Shown here: positions 24,860-33,959 of the stretch, in pieces
How positions within the stretch are numbered: the first letter of the stretch is position 1
How the letters are laid out: the number at the start of each line of letters is the position of its first letter
NCBI RefSeq assembly: GCF_004000435.1
Contig: NZ_RBVZ01000012.1
Span: forward strand, 593 to 64,592
DNA: 64,000 nt
Reading direction: 5' to 3'
DNA from: Alexandriicola marinus
GTDB taxonomy: Bacteria > Pseudomonadota > Alphaproteobacteria > Rhodobacterales > Rhodobacteraceae
Notes under the pieces: generated by a model
What the model saw: only the letters and a program-made list of their open reading frames with translations
The model's database searches: none
What the model was told of the DNA's origin: nothing
Translations under genes and position numbers: made by a program

Positions 24860-27205
24860 CTAGATACGAACGCCGCGAAGGCGCAGCGAATTGAGCACCA
24901 CCGAGATTGACGACGCGCTCATGGCGAAGGCAGCAAACATCGGACTGATGAGGATGCCAAAGAAGGGAAACAGAACTCCCGCCGCGACCGGCACGCCGGA
25001 GGCGTTGTAGATCAGCGCGAAGAACAGGTTCTGGCGGATGTTGCGCATCGTGGCCCGGGCGAGCCGCCGCGCACGCACGATACCATCAAGGTTGCCCTTG
25101 ACCAGCGTGACGCCCGCGCTTTCGATGGCCACATCGGCGCCGGTGCCCATGGCGATGCCGACATCGGCCTGCGCGAGCGCGGGGGCGTCGTTGACGCCAT
25201 CCCCGGCCATGGCGACCTTGTGGCCCGCCTCTTGCAACTCAAGGATGATCCGCGCCTTGTCCTCCGGCAGCACGTCGGCCCGGATCTCATCGATTCCGAG
25301 CCGCGTGCCGATGGCCTTGGCCGTGCGTTCGTTGTCGCCGGTCGCCATGATGACGCGGAACCCCAGTTCATGCAGATCCTCGATGGCTTCTGGCGTGGTC
25401 TCCTTCACTGGGTCGGCGACAGCAACTAGACCGGCGATCTCGCCATCCAGCACAACGAACATGACCGTCTCGCCTTCGTCGCGGCGGGCATTGGCCTTGG
25501 CGGTCAACGCGCCCGCCTCGAGCCCCAATTCGCGGATCATCGCCAAATTGCCGAGCGCGACCGCTTTGCCGTCAACGACCCCCTTGACGCCCTTGCCAGT
25601 GACCGCCTCGAAGTCCCGTGCCTCGTCCATTTTGACATCTCGCTCCTCCGCACCCCTGACGATCGCTTCGGCCAAGGGGTGCTCCGATCCGCGCTCAAGC
25701 GATGCGGCGAGACGCAAGACCTCGGCTTCGTCGTGGCCGGGTTGCGGGAGTACGTCGACAAGCCGCGGCTTGCCTTCGGTCAACGTGCCGGTCTTGTCGA
25801 CGATCAGGGTATCGACTTTCTCGAACCGCTCCAGCGCCTCGGCGTTCTTGATCAGCACCCCTGCCTGAGCGCCCCGTCCTGTCGCTGTCATGATCGACAT
25901 CGGTGTCGCCAGGCCAAGCGCACAAGGACAGGCGATGATCAGAACCGCCACCGCCGAAATCAATGCGTAGGAAAGCGCAGGCGCGGGCCCCCAGATCGCC
26001 CAGGCGATGAAGGACAGGACCGCGATACCGATGACGGCCGGAACGAAATATCCCGCCACCTTGTCGGCGTATTTCTGGATCGGGGCGCGCGAGCGCTGCG
26101 CGTTCGACACCATCTCGACAATTTGAGCCAGCATCGTGTCGGACCCGACACGCGTCGCCTCCATCACCAGACTGCCGGTGCCATTGATCGTCGCGCCGGT
26201 CAGCGGGTCGCCCTCGGTCTTCTCGACCGGCACGGGTTCACCGGAGATCATGCTTTCGTCGACCGAGGACCGGCCGTCCAGAACCACGCCATCGACCGGC
26301 ACCTTGTCACCGGGCCGCACGCGCAGCCGGTCCCCGACTTGCACGTCCTCCAGCGGGATTTCCTCCTCGGATCCGTCGTCCCGGATGACCCGCGCGGTCT
26401 TTGCCGCCATGTCGAGAAGCGCGCGGATCGCCTTGCCGGTCCCCTCGCGGGCGCGTAGTTCCATCACCTGGCCGAGCAGCACCAGCGTCACGATCACCGC
26501 CGCCGCCTCGAAATAGACGCCGACATGGCCTTCGGAGTCTCGGAACCCATCAGGGAATATGTCCGGTGCGAGAACGGCAACGACGCTGAAGAGCCAGGCG
26601 GCAAGAACGCCCATGCCGATCAGGGAGAACATGTTGAGGTTCAATGTGCGGAACGAAATCCATCCGCGTTCCAGAAACGGCCAGCCGCACCACAAGACCA
26701 CTGGCGTTGCCAGGATCAATTCGATCCATTGTGTGGTGCTTTCGCCAAAAAAAGTCCGGACTGCGGGGAAACCGACGAATGGCCCCATCGTGAGGACAAG
26801 GAGCGGGATCGTCAGGACTGTGCCGACCCAGAACCGCCGTGTGAAATCCACCAGTTCGGGATTTGGACCTTCATCGCCCGGCACACCGGATTCCAGTTCC
26901 AATCCCATACCGCAGATCGGACACGCGCCCGGATCAGGCTGCCGCACCTGAGGGTGCATCGGGCAGGTGAAAATGGGACCATCATGTCCTGTAGGAACCA
27001 GATCATATCGGCCATCGGCCGGCGTGGCACCCGCGTGGTGTTCGTGATGATCATGTGCTGAATGGACCTCGAGCTCCGATTCCGGCACGAGGTGCATCCC
27101 GCATTTCGGACAATTGCCGGGCTCGTCCTGCCGCACCTCAGGGTGCATGGGGCAAACGAATACCGAAGAAGCTGCTGTGGTTTCAGAACTGTCGGGAGTG
27201 CTCAT
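24860..27205 (-). CDS. copA: Copper-exporting P1B ATPase with two N-terminal heavy-metal-binding modules
   Basis: 781 residues. The N-terminus has two CPMHPEV...CPxCGM modules ([20 protein letters not shown] and [10 protein letters not shown]...CPICGMGLE) in place of HMA domains, with a His-rich linker (HDHHEHHAG). The membrane part has [19 protein letters not shown] and [12 protein letters not shown] are the Cu(I) signatures. DKTGT, SEHPLAE and [10 protein letters not shown] are present. The start is ATG 27203-27205 with GGAAAGGA upstream; the TTG at 27263-27265 is the -35 element of its own promoter, so it cannot be the start. Confidence 0.92.
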   Translation of the reverse strand: MSTPDSSETTAASSVFVCPMHPEVRQDEPGNCPKCGMHLVPESELEVHSAHDHHEHHAGATPADGRYDLVPTGHDGPIFTCPMHPQVRQPDPGACPICGMGLELESGVPGDEGPNPELVDFTRRFWVGTVLTIPLLVLTMGPFVGFPAVRTFFGESTTQWIELILATPVVLWCGWPFLERGWISFRTLNLNMFSLIGMGVLAAWLFSVVAVLAPDIFPDGFRDSEGHVGVYFEAAAVIVTLVLLGQVMELRAREGTGKAIRALLDMAAKTARVIRDDGSEEEIPLEDVQVGDRLRVRPGDKVPVDGVVLDGRSSVDESMISGEPVPVEKTEGDPLTGATINGTGSLVMEATRVGSDTMLAQIVEMVSNAQRSRAPIQKYADKVAGYFVPAVIGIAVLSFIAWAIWGPAPALSYALISAVAVLIIACPCALGLATPMSIMTATGRGAQAGVLIKNAEALERFEKVDTLIVDKTGTLTEGKPRLVDVLPQPGHDEAEVLRLAASLERGSEHPLAEAIVRGAEERDVKMDEARDFEAVTGKGVKGVVDGKAVALGNLAMIRELGLEAGALTAKANARRDEGETVMFVVLDGEIAGLVAVADPVKETTPEAIEDLHELGFRVIMATGDNERTAKAIGTRLGIDEIRADVLPEDKARIILELQEAGHKVAMAGDGVNDAPALAQADVGIAMGTGADVAIESAGVTLVKGNLDGIVRARRLARATMRNIRQNLFFALIYNASGVPVAAGVLFPFFGILISPMFAAFAMSASSISVVLNSLRLRGVRI

Positions 27206-27234
27206 TTTGCGGTCCTTTCCGAGAATGCTTCTCT

Positions 27235-27265
27235 TGCCTAGGGCTTCCATCCGCGGGAGGGTCAA
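27235..27265 (-). promoter_or_regulatory. CueR-type promoter of the copper ATPase at 24860
   Basis: On the minus strand TTGACC and TAGGCA are 19 bases apart with CTCCCGCGGATGGAAG in the spacer. TTGACC plus the CTCC...GGAAG arms match the other CueR-type sites in this window (38547, 38606, 55392). Confidence 0.78.
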
Positions 27266-27283
27266 GAGAGATCAGTACGGCGA

Positions 27284-28204
27284 TTACATTGCGGCTCTGC
27301 GGGGTGGCGCTGTCCGGCCCCGTTCCCGCCGGGCGAACACGATCAACGCCAGCCCGACCAGCGCCATTGGCATGGAGAGCAACTGGCCCATGGTCAAACC
27401 CCACTCACCAAAATGAAGCGCATGGCCGATCGGGTTGTCCGCCGTCACAAATTGTTGGTCCGGTTGCCGGAACATCTCGACGAAACTTCGGGCAAGACCA
27501 TAGCCGGTCAGAAACACGCCAGCCAAGGCACCGGGCATTTTCAGCCAGCCCCGGCCCCAAGCGAGATAAATGAGCAGTATTCCAAGAATGAGCCCCTCCA
27601 ATACCGCCTCGTACAGCTGGGACGGGTGTCGGGCGCAGAGGCCGCTAACCCCTGGGCAGGCCTGCGCGACTTCGCCGGGAAAGATCACCGCCCAGGGAAC
27701 GTCCGTTGGACGCCCCCACAACTCATTGTTGGTGAAGTTCGCCAGCCTTCCAAGAAACAAGCCTGGTGGTGTTGCCAAAGCCAGCAAGTCGCCAGTGCTG
27801 AGCAATGACGCGTTCTGTCTAAGGCAGAACAGCAAGGCCGCGATGACAACTCCCGCGAACCCCCCGTGGAAAGACATGCCGCCTTGCCAGACCATCAGAA
27901 TTTCCAAGGGATTGGCGAGATAATATGCGGGCTGGTAGAACAGTACAAAGCCCAGGCGACCACCAGCAATCACGCCGATGATGATCCACGTCAGAAGATC
28001 TTCGATCTGCGTTCGGTCAAGCGGCGGTCCAGCTGACGTCCAGAGCGCGGGACGGCTTATGGCACTCGAACAAATGCGCCAGCCAATCAGGATACCGAAG
28101 ATATAGGCTAGCGCGTACCAGCGGAGTGCGAATGTGACCCCCCCGATGTCGAAGGAGAAGAGGTCGGTTCCAATATCCGGAAATGGCAATCCCGCTGGCA
28201 GCAC
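27284..28204 (-). CDS. lgt: Prolipoprotein diacylglyceryl transferase
   Basis: Catalyses the first step of lipoprotein maturation, attaching diacylglycerol to the lipobox Cys. 306 residues, seven membrane segments. The family core is present: [17 protein letters not shown] and [17 protein letters not shown], then [13 protein letters not shown]. Here the usual NGELWGR reads NNELWGR, a mild change. It lies directly behind the CueR-type promoter region of the copper ATPase, reading in the same direction as that gene's own strand. With lspA (two copies) and lnt it completes the pathway on the island. Confidence 0.92.
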   Translation of the reverse strand: MLPAGLPFPDIGTDLFSFDIGGVTFALRWYALAYIFGILIGWRICSSAISRPALWTSAGPPLDRTQIEDLLTWIIIGVIAGGRLGFVLFYQPAYYLANPLEILMVWQGGMSFHGGFAGVVIAALLFCLRQNASLLSTGDLLALATPPGLFLGRLANFTNNELWGRPTDVPWAVIFPGEVAQACPGVSGLCARHPSQLYEAVLEGLILGILLIYLAWGRGWLKMPGALAGVFLTGYGLARSFVEMFRQPDQQFVTADNPIGHALHFGEWGLTMGQLLSMPMALVGLALIVFARRERGRTAPPRRAAM

Positions 28205-28250
28205 TGGGTGAGTTCCTCATCAGGAATTTACGTGGGGATTAGATGGCATT

Positions 28251-28278
28251 GATCGAGCACCGCTAAAGGCGCTCGATC
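28251..28278 (-). terminator. Hairpin downstream of the DUF302 gene
   Basis: GATCGAGC (28251-28258) and GCTCGATC (28271-28278) form an 8-bp perfect stem with a 12-base loop, between the DUF302 stop and lgt. No clear U-tract follows, so it may be a weak terminator. Confidence 0.45.
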
Positions 28279-28309
28279 TGCGACAGGGCATCCAACGCCC
28301 ATCCCGCCA

Positions 28310-28696
28310 TCACGCGGTGTCGAGGGCGTCCCGAAGGAGATCGCGGACTTCGCCGGCGACCGCGTCCAGGTCTTGGTTCTGCACCGCCTGCATCGAAGCG
28401 ACAGGATCGACCGCGCTGACCTCGGTGTCGCCGTCCAGTTGCCGCAGGATAACATTGCAGGGAAGCATCGCACCGATGCGAGGCTCGATCTCGATGGCTT
28501 TGTGCGCCATGCCCGGATTACAGGCCCCCAAGATGCGGTAAGGCGGCATGTCCGCATCAAGTTTCTTTTTCATCGTCGCTTTGACGTCAATCTCAGTCAG
28601 AACGCCGAAGCCCTTGTCTGCCAAAGCATCCCGAACACGCATCTCTGCGTCATCGATTTTGGTGTCTTTCAGGACGCGATCATAGGTATAGGCCAT
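28310..28696 (-). CDS. DUF302 protein
   Basis: 128 residues, no signal peptide, likely cytoplasmic. The fold is recognisable from VRDALADKGFGVLTEIDVKA, YRILGACNPGMAHKAIEI and GAMLPCNVILRQLDGDT; the Cys in GACNP and LPCN are typical. The role is unknown, but DUF302 genes are often found in sulfur and metal loci. MAYTYDRVL is preferred over the upstream ATG because GGAAAATTCCC precedes it and the family begins there. Confidence 0.8.
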   Translation of the reverse strand: MAYTYDRVLKDTKIDDAEMRVRDALADKGFGVLTEIDVKATMKKKLDADMPPYRILGACNPGMAHKAIEIEPRIGAMLPCNVILRQLDGDTEVSAVDPVASMQAVQNQDLDAVAGEVRDLLRDALDTA

Positions 28697-28805
28697 GGGA
28701 ATTTTCCTTTCCGTGTCTCTATTTGTTGGCATACCGAGGCTAAACGGTTCAGGTCGCGGTTCGGTTCAATGTCCCGACCGCGAATGGTTTTGGGGTTGTG
28801 AGGAC

Positions 28806-28830
28806 GGGTGCCGGAAAAAAACCGGCACCC
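28806..28830 (-). terminator. Terminator hairpin after the EF-hand gene
   Basis: GGGTGCCGG and CCGGCACCC form a perfect 9-bp stem around AAAAAAA. On the minus strand this lies just after the EF-hand stop, with the loop reading TTTTTTT. A strong intrinsic structure, although a trailing U-run is lacking. Confidence 0.6.
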
Positions 28831-28836
28831 ATTGGC

Positions 28837-29445
28837 TCAGTTGTCCTGCATCATGGAGCCGTTGCCCATGCCCTGACCGTTGCCAGGCCGCGCAGGCGCA
28901 TCTGCCATATTCGACCGCATCATCTGCATCCGCTCCATCCTATCGGCAGGAGCGGCCATCTCTTCCGGCGTCACCGCGCCGTCGCCATCGGCATCGAGGT
29001 GTTGGAAGCGATCCACCATCATTTCGCGGATCATCGCGCTGTGGAGAGCTTCAAACTCGGTAATCGAGAGGCTTCCATCCCCGTCGCTGTCAAACTCGGA
29101 AAGCTTGGCCTGCAGCTGCGTGCGCATTTCTTCCGGCGTCGTTGTGCCGTCTCCATCAGTGTCGAACATTTGCATCATGCCGCCAGCCATGCCTGGGCTC
29201 ATCATACCACTGCCCATGCCTTCGCCCATCATGCCTGCGCCCATCATGTTTCCGTGCATGCGCTTCATCATGTCCATCATTCCGCCCATGTTCCCCATCA
29301 TACCGGGACCACCGTTCTGCATCATGCCTGGTCCGCTCTGGGCGCCAAATTGTCCCCCACGCCCGTGGTTGGCGTCCGCGAATGCGGCACCGCCAAGGGC
29401 GGTTGCAGCCAGGGTCATTGCAGCGAGTAAAGTGTTGCGTTTCAT
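28837..29445 (-). CDS. Exported EF-hand protein with Met/Gly-rich copper-binding-like region
   Basis: 202 residues: signal peptide (LLAAMTLAATALGGAAFA), then a region at about 35-90 packed with MM and GMM repeats (GNMMGAGMMGEGMGSGMM), then three EF-hand loops: DTDGDGTTTPEE, DSDGDGSLSITE and DADGDGAVTPEE. Methionine-rich periplasmic segments bind Cu(I); EF hands bind Ca. The tail is again Met-rich. MKRNT is the start (ribosome-like GAGGTGATC upstream). TTTGTATC/TTACAAAT boxes lie upstream at 29526-29576, so it is probably controlled by the two-component system at 51892-54080. Confidence 0.8.
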   Translation of the reverse strand: MKRNTLLAAMTLAATALGGAAFADANHGRGGQFGAQSGPGMMQNGGPGMMGNMGGMMDMMKRMHGNMMGAGMMGEGMGSGMMSPGMAGGMMQMFDTDGDGTTTPEEMRTQLQAKLSEFDSDGDGSLSITEFEALHSAMIREMMVDRFQHLDADGDGAVTPEEMAAPADRMERMQMMRSNMADAPARPGNGQGMGNGSMMQDN

Positions 29446-29525
29446 TTCGATCACCTCGTGTCAGTGTTGCGATACCCAGCATATGGGGGGCACCTGCAGA
29501 TGCGGAATGCCACGCGAGCCGGTGT

Positions 29526-29576
29526 TTTGTATCGCGAGGTCACAAAGGCGGGGTCTGTTACAAATTGCGACAAATC
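29526..29576. promoter_or_regulatory. Putative response-regulator boxes upstream of the EF-hand gene
   Basis: TTTGTATC (29526-29533), TTACAAAT (29558-29565) and CGACAAATC (29568-29576). The first two are inverted and start 32 bases apart, exactly as at 54135/54167 beside the response-regulator gene. The surrounding non-coding stretch 29446-29770 is otherwise AT-rich and shows no further gene I can support; a long plus-strand frame passes through it but lacks coding character. Confidence 0.55.
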
Positions 29577-29770
29577 AATTCGGGGCGAACGCTCCTCTTC
29601 ATCTGAAACATGCGATATCCAGAAAAAAAGGTGTCGAGGATCCGTATACCAACCGAAACCGAACCCATGTTTCGGTAGAGGTGAAATCCGGAAGAGTTGA
29701 TGTCGAGATTGCTAGAGGCCCTGAATATCCCGAAAATTCAATCATTCAACCCATGGCAGGAGGCTGCAGG

Positions 29771-30400
29771 GTGCTCTTTTTGAACCGCATTTTCTCAGTT
29801 CTAACCTTGGTAATTTTGGCGGGGTGCGGTGCAGGAAACGACATGCGCCCGGATGCTTCAGCCGAAGTCATCAGTAGCGCATCCTACCGTCACGATGGAC
29901 CGGCCGCGCTGACGTTGTACACCATGATCAACAACAGGTCCGGGGCGGGTGCGCATAGCAGCGTCATGATTAATGGGTCGCAGCGTGTTATCTTCGATCC
30001 GGCAGGAACGGTCCGGCTGAGCGCTGTACCGGAACGGGGAGATGTGCTTTATGGCATTACTCCACAAGTGGCCGATTTTTATGCGCGGGCTCATGCTCGC
30101 GAGACCTACCATGTCGTCATACAAGAGATCGATGTGTCTCCCGAAGTCGCGGAGCAGGCTTTGCGCCTTGCAATTGCCAGCGGCCCAGCCGCTTCCGGTT
30201 TTTGTAGTGCCAGTACCTCCGCGGTACTCAGACAATTACCAGGATTTGAATCCATCGGACGCACATTTTTTCCAAAGCGCCTGATGGCGGATTTTGGCAA
30301 GTTGCCGGGCGTGCGAACCACAAAGCTGTTCGAGAACGATGAGGACGACAAATCCGTAGCGATCGCACAGTTCGAAAGTTCACTTGCGACACAGCCGTGA
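29771..30400 (+). CDS. Lipoprotein with possible papain-like (permuted NlpC/P60) fold
   Basis: 209 residues from GTG 29771, six bases after AGGAGG; the frame is open much further upstream but that part is antisense to the EF-hand gene. Lipobox LAGC (VLTLVILAGCGAG). The body has ALTLYTMINNRSGAGAHSSV, VPERGDVLYGITP and GFCSASTSAVL. A His before a Cys fits a permuted papain-like hydrolase, but I infer this only from spacing. The family is common, and unassigned, in Rhodobacteraceae. It is a further lipoprotein client in the island. Confidence 0.65.
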   Translation: MLFLNRIFSVLTLVILAGCGAGNDMRPDASAEVISSASYRHDGPAALTLYTMINNRSGAGAHSSVMINGSQRVIFDPAGTVRLSAVPERGDVLYGITPQVADFYARAHARETYHVVIQEIDVSPEVAEQALRLAIASGPAASGFCSASTSAVLRQLPGFESIGRTFFPKRLMADFGKLPGVRTTKLFENDEDDKSVAIAQFESSLATQP

Positions 30401-30476
30401 GTGTTCGTCCAACAATTCATTGGAAGATGTCCCTGCACGACGCAGTCCTCGGCGTGTGAGCCAAAGATGCAATAGG

Positions 30477-31142
30477 TTAGCTTCGAGCGGTAACGCTGTC
30501 TTCGGCCGAGTAAAGGAACGCCGTCGATCCGACAGCGACATTCGGATAGAGATCATTGATGTGGGCCATCACCATGCGCACGCATCCCGAACTGGCCCGG
30601 CCGCCAATGCTGCGAGGGCTCGGCGTTCCGTGAATTCGAAGGTACGTATCCCGATCTCCGACGAATAGATACAAAGCCCTGCTGCCCAAGGCATTGTTGG
30701 GGCCGGGCTCCATACCGTCGGCAAACCGCTCGTAAGCCTCCGGATCGCGTTCGATCATTGACTGCGTTGGCGTCCAGTGCGGCCATTCGACCTTTCGGCG
30801 GATCGTATAGGTGCCGGGTTCATAGAGATCGCCCTTGGCAATCGCCACCCCGTATCGCATCGCGGTGCCACCTTCCTCGATATGGTACAGATAGCGCGCG
30901 ATCGCATCGACGTGAATGTCACCCGGGCGCAAACCGTCATTCGCCAAAACGCGTTGCGGCAGCAGCCTGGGATGCAGCCCCCATGGGTTGGTTGTTGCCG
31001 GGTCATAGTTGGCGGGCGTGATCTGCGCATCCCAAGCTGCTTTTTCGGCTGTTGACGGCCAGGTCTTAGCGAATGCTGGCGAACTCAGAGACGCTGAAAA
31101 CAGCGAGCCGGAAAGTGCAAGGAAGTGTCGTCTTGTAACCAT
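30477..31142 (-). CDS. L,D-transpeptidase (YkuD domain), copy 2
   Basis: 221 residues and nearly collinear with the enzyme at 21018-21683: signal VTRRHFLALSGSLFSASLSS, body LYHIEEGGTAMRYGVAIA, active site IHGTPSPRSIGGRASSGCVR, tail YSAEDSVTARS. The nucleophile is Cys in SSGCVRM. Differences are scattered, so the duplication is not recent. The gene precedes nothing on its strand for 80 bases and lies downstream of the DsbB-like gene at 31185, with which it may be cotranscribed. Confidence 0.9.
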   Translation of the reverse strand: MVTRRHFLALSGSLFSASLSSPAFAKTWPSTAEKAAWDAQITPANYDPATTNPWGLHPRLLPQRVLANDGLRPGDIHVDAIARYLYHIEEGGTAMRYGVAIAKGDLYEPGTYTIRRKVEWPHWTPTQSMIERDPEAYERFADGMEPGPNNALGSRALYLFVGDRDTYLRIHGTPSPRSIGGRASSGCVRMVMAHINDLYPNVAVGSTAFLYSAEDSVTARS

Positions 31143-31184
31143 GAAGCGAAGCCCTTTGTTTGTTTTCGATGAATGCGGGACGAT

Positions 31185-31697
31185 TCAAGAAACGTCCGCG
31201 ACCCCATGCCACCGAACCTTTTGATGTCTTGCGATCGCGACCAACCAGAGGCAAGCAAGGACACCGCTTAGGATCGCGTTCCAACTGGCCATGGACAACG
31301 TCAGAAATTCCCAGACAACCTCACTGCACAGAACAAGATTGGACGTATTTGAACTGGCAGAGGGCAGCAATTCCGATACCGACATTTGGGAAACATCGAG
31401 GCCGGATCCCGTGCAAGAAGTCGGTCCCTCCCACCAGCCGCGCTCGACACCGGTATGAAACACTCCCAACGCGGATGTGCTGAGTACCGACAGGGCACCG
31501 ATTATCAGGATTGGCAAAATCGGCAGAGCAAAGAGCAACAGAGCGCCCATTCCAATGGCGATTGCGTGTGGGTAGCGTTGCCAGATGCACATTGCGCACG
31601 GCGCGTACCCAAGAGCCTGGAAAACGAAGGCCCCCAACAGCAAGGCGGCTGATCCTGCCGCCGCAGTCATGCCGAGAGATTTTGGTGTCAGGGTCAA
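31185..31697 (-). CDS. DsbB-family disulfide bond formation protein (second copy)
   Basis: 170 residues, four membrane segments. Cys pairs: YAPCAMCIWQRYPH after helix 1 and TSCTGSG...LVLCSEVVW in the long second loop; LSMASWNAILS is typical of alphaproteobacterial DsbB. It would reoxidise a periplasmic DsbA, perhaps that at 38912. The response-regulator-type box at 31782-31800 is 85 bases upstream. Followed on the same strand by L,D-transpeptidase 2. Confidence 0.87.
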   Translation of the reverse strand: MTLTPKSLGMTAAAGSAALLLGAFVFQALGYAPCAMCIWQRYPHAIAIGMGALLLFALPILPILIIGALSVLSTSALGVFHTGVERGWWEGPTSCTGSGLDVSQMSVSELLPSASSNTSNLVLCSEVVWEFLTLSMASWNAILSGVLACLWLVAIARHQKVRWHGVADVS

Positions 31698-31781
31698 TGA
31701 ACGCTCCCATTGGCAGTCGATGGACCTGTTTCTCGCTTGTCAGGTTACGTAGACGGCGAAAGGCCTGTTATCATTCAGAGA

Positions 31782-31800
31782 TTTGTAACGGTATGTATCC
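31782..31800 (-). promoter_or_regulatory. Putative response-regulator box upstream of dsbB-like gene
   Basis: On the minus strand GGATACATACCGTTACAAA carries two half-sites (GATACATA and GTTACAAA) about one helical turn apart, resembling the boxes at 29526, 44572 and 54135. It sits between the multicopper oxidase stop and the DsbB-like start. Confidence 0.45.
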
Positions 31801-31810
31801 GTCTCGACCC

Positions 31811-33115
31811 TCAGCCGACTCTGATCCACGTTGCCATACCGTCGGCTTGGTGGCTCAACATGTGGCAATGCAGCATCCACGATCCCGGATTGTCCAGGAC
31901 GACGAGAATATCCCGCGTCTCGCCGGTATCCAGATAGGTCGAGTCCCGGTATGGACCGGCTTCACCCGCCGCATCGAGTTCCCAGAAATGGTGGCCATGC
32001 AGATGCATGACGTGTGGGAACCCGGTTTCGTTGCGGATCGAAATGCGCGCGGTCGTCCCCTGCGCGGCGGATAGGAAAGGCCTTCGAGGCAGGCCGGATA
32101 CGTCATTGAGCGCCCATGTCCCTGTGCCGTTATGGGACGCGCTTCCCGCACCTCCCTGGAGCACCAGCTCCGCGGTTTGGCCGGGGTCTTTCGGGGCGGG
32201 CATTCGGTTGGCGGGCAATGCGGTGATGGGCGCTTTCGCGGGCTCACGGGAACCGGAAACAGCGATTTCGCCAAGGCTCAACGTCTGTTCTCCAAAGCTG
32301 TCGTCGAATCTAATAGGCCCGGTCGCATCACCAATCACATCGCATCTTTGCCCCGGAGCGAGAAGGATCGGTTCGAGCGTCCGAGGATGCGCCAGAGGCA
32401 TGCCATCCAGTGCAACGATCTTGCCTATCAAACCATCCAGGCCGACACGGTACACCCTGTCGATAGAGGGATTTATGAGACGCAGTCGCAGACGGTCGCC
32501 TCGTTTCACAGTCTTGCCGGTTCCATTGAAAACAAGTGCCGTGACCGTATTGCCGATACGGCCCTCGGTTGCGAAGTGGGCCGGGTTGAACGCTTCGTCG
32601 TACTGCCCGGACTGATCTAGCAAGACATCGAAGAACTGAACAACGATGTCATGGTCGACAGCCGGCGCATTTTGCTCCTCGACGATGAAGGCGCCGAAAA
32701 GACCGCGGCTGACCTGATCGTAAGACAGGTAATGCGAGTGATACCAATACGTGCCGGCATCCGGGACGCCGAATTGATAACGATACGAGTCGCCCGGAAT
32801 GACCACATCCTGAGTGAGGACGTTGACACCATCCATCCGATTTGGAACCCGCAACCCATGCCAGTGAACGAGAGCGCCCTCCTCCAATCGGTTATCGAGG
32901 GTAATGCGGGCGGTTTGTCCTTGTCGCATTCTGACTTCTGGGCCCGGCAGACCACCGTTGAAGCCCAACATCGACACGTCGTACCCAGCAAGGTGCGCCT
33001 TGATCGATTGGGGCGCGAGGATCAACTCGTGTGTCGCTGCTGGCAAGCGGGTACCAGCCAGCGCAACGGTCATCCCGCCAAGGAAAGACCTCCGGCTCAA
33101 AGACAATTCCGTCAC
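31811..33115 (-). CDS. Multicopper oxidase (first copy)
   Basis: 434 residues with a Tat signal (SRRSFLGGMTVALAG). All four copper motifs are intact: HWHGL, WYHSHYLSYD, HVMHLHGHHF and MLHCHMLSHQADGM, the last giving the type-1 Cys and axial Met. Probable role: periplasmic Cu(I) or phenol-type oxidation with O2, as in CueO, but there is no long Met-rich insert. It is the last of a minus-strand group with an L,D-transpeptidase upstream (33199 is downstream in coordinates but upstream in transcription). Confidence 0.9.
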   Translation of the reverse strand: MTELSLSRRSFLGGMTVALAGTRLPAATHELILAPQSIKAHLAGYDVSMLGFNGGLPGPEVRMRQGQTARITLDNRLEEGALVHWHGLRVPNRMDGVNVLTQDVVIPGDSYRYQFGVPDAGTYWYHSHYLSYDQVSRGLFGAFIVEEQNAPAVDHDIVVQFFDVLLDQSGQYDEAFNPAHFATEGRIGNTVTALVFNGTGKTVKRGDRLRLRLINPSIDRVYRVGLDGLIGKIVALDGMPLAHPRTLEPILLAPGQRCDVIGDATGPIRFDDSFGEQTLSLGEIAVSGSREPAKAPITALPANRMPAPKDPGQTAELVLQGGAGSASHNGTGTWALNDVSGLPRRPFLSAAQGTTARISIRNETGFPHVMHLHGHHFWELDAAGEAGPYRDSTYLDTGETRDILVVLDNPGSWMLHCHMLSHQADGMATWIRVG

Positions 33116-33198
33116 CTCATGAATGATAGACTGGCTTTCGCCAACTGCCGCACTTGTGCCATTTCCGGAAGAGGAACTTCAAGGCGACAGAACACTCC

Positions 33199-33780
33199 TC
33201 ACGCCGTTGTCACTTTGGGATACAGGAAGACGCGGGCGCCGATTTCAACGCGTTCGTACAGATCCTTCACATGTTCATTCGTCAACCGCGCGCATCCATT
33301 CGACACGGCAGACCCAATTGTCTCCGGGGCGTTCGTTCCATGAATGCGAAGAAAGGTATCGCGTCCCTCGGCATCGTAGAGATAGAGCGCGCGGGCCCCG
33401 AGCGGGTTGTTTGGCCCGCCTTTCAGTCCATCCTTGTACTTTGCGTATTTGCGTGGCTCGCGCCGGATCATGGCGTTCGTTGGCCGCCACCATGGCCATT
33501 TGGCCTTGCGCGCTACCGTGAACTCTCCGGGTTCGTACAAACCTTTGCGCCCTACCCCGACCCCGTAGCGGATCGCCATCCCGTCCTCGAGCATGAAATA
33601 AAGGAAAAAATCGTCGGGAACGACGTGGACATCGCCTTTAACCCAGTCACCACGACGGGTGTTTACCAATTGTGGTTCGAACCGTTCGGGCAATTTGACT
33701 TTGTGGGCCCAGGCAGTTGTGGGCAGAAAGCAACCCATCGCTCCGGCACAAATCAATTCTCGTCTCGTGAAATTCTGCAT
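33199..33780 (-). CDS. L,D-transpeptidase (YkuD domain), copy 3
   Basis: 193 residues with a signal peptide (TRRELICAGAMGCFLPTTAWA). Catalytic motif IHGTNAPETIGSAVSNGCAR (Cys in SNGCARL). It is distant from copies 1 and 2 and closer to general periplasmic YkuD enzymes (YGVGVGRKGLYEPGEFTVAR). MQNFTRREL is a better start than the ATG 48 bases upstream, having AGGAGATCGCGCC before it. It lies just before the multicopper oxidase gene on the same strand. Confidence 0.88.
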   Translation of the reverse strand: MQNFTRRELICAGAMGCFLPTTAWAHKVKLPERFEPQLVNTRRGDWVKGDVHVVPDDFFLYFMLEDGMAIRYGVGVGRKGLYEPGEFTVARKAKWPWWRPTNAMIRREPRKYAKYKDGLKGGPNNPLGARALYLYDAEGRDTFLRIHGTNAPETIGSAVSNGCARLTNEHVKDLYERVEIGARVFLYPKVTTA

Positions 33781-33897
33781 GGCGCGATCTCCTCGGACCC
33801 ATGAAAATTCAGTGCGCGTCAGGGGCAAAGAAAAGAAGCCGTGAACCGGGGCAAACGACGCGCCTTTGTTGCCTTGAAACTACGAAAATTCGTGCTT

Positions 33898-33928
33898 TTG
33901 GAACTCTCCAGCGCTGGAATGTTGTTGT
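33898..33928 (+). promoter_or_regulatory. CueR-type promoter of the DUF305-glutaredoxin genes
   Basis: TTGGAA (33898-33903), then a perfect dyad CCAGCGCTGG (33908-33917) and a weak -10 (TTGTTG region) at MerR spacing. The dyad matches the CCAG/CTGG arms of the CueR-type class. Confidence 0.6.
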
Positions 33929-33959
33929 TTTACAGAGAACTGCAAGGAGGTGACTGGAA

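Noticed and set aside
27206-27265. N-terminal extension of the copper ATPase from TTG 27265
   Set aside because: This stretch is the CueR-type promoter itself, the TTG being part of TTGACC.
28880-29752. 5' part of the long plus-strand frame that ends in the 29771 lipoprotein
   Set aside because: It is antisense to the EF-hand gene and lacks coding character; AGGAGG and a lipobox fix the real start at GTG 29771.
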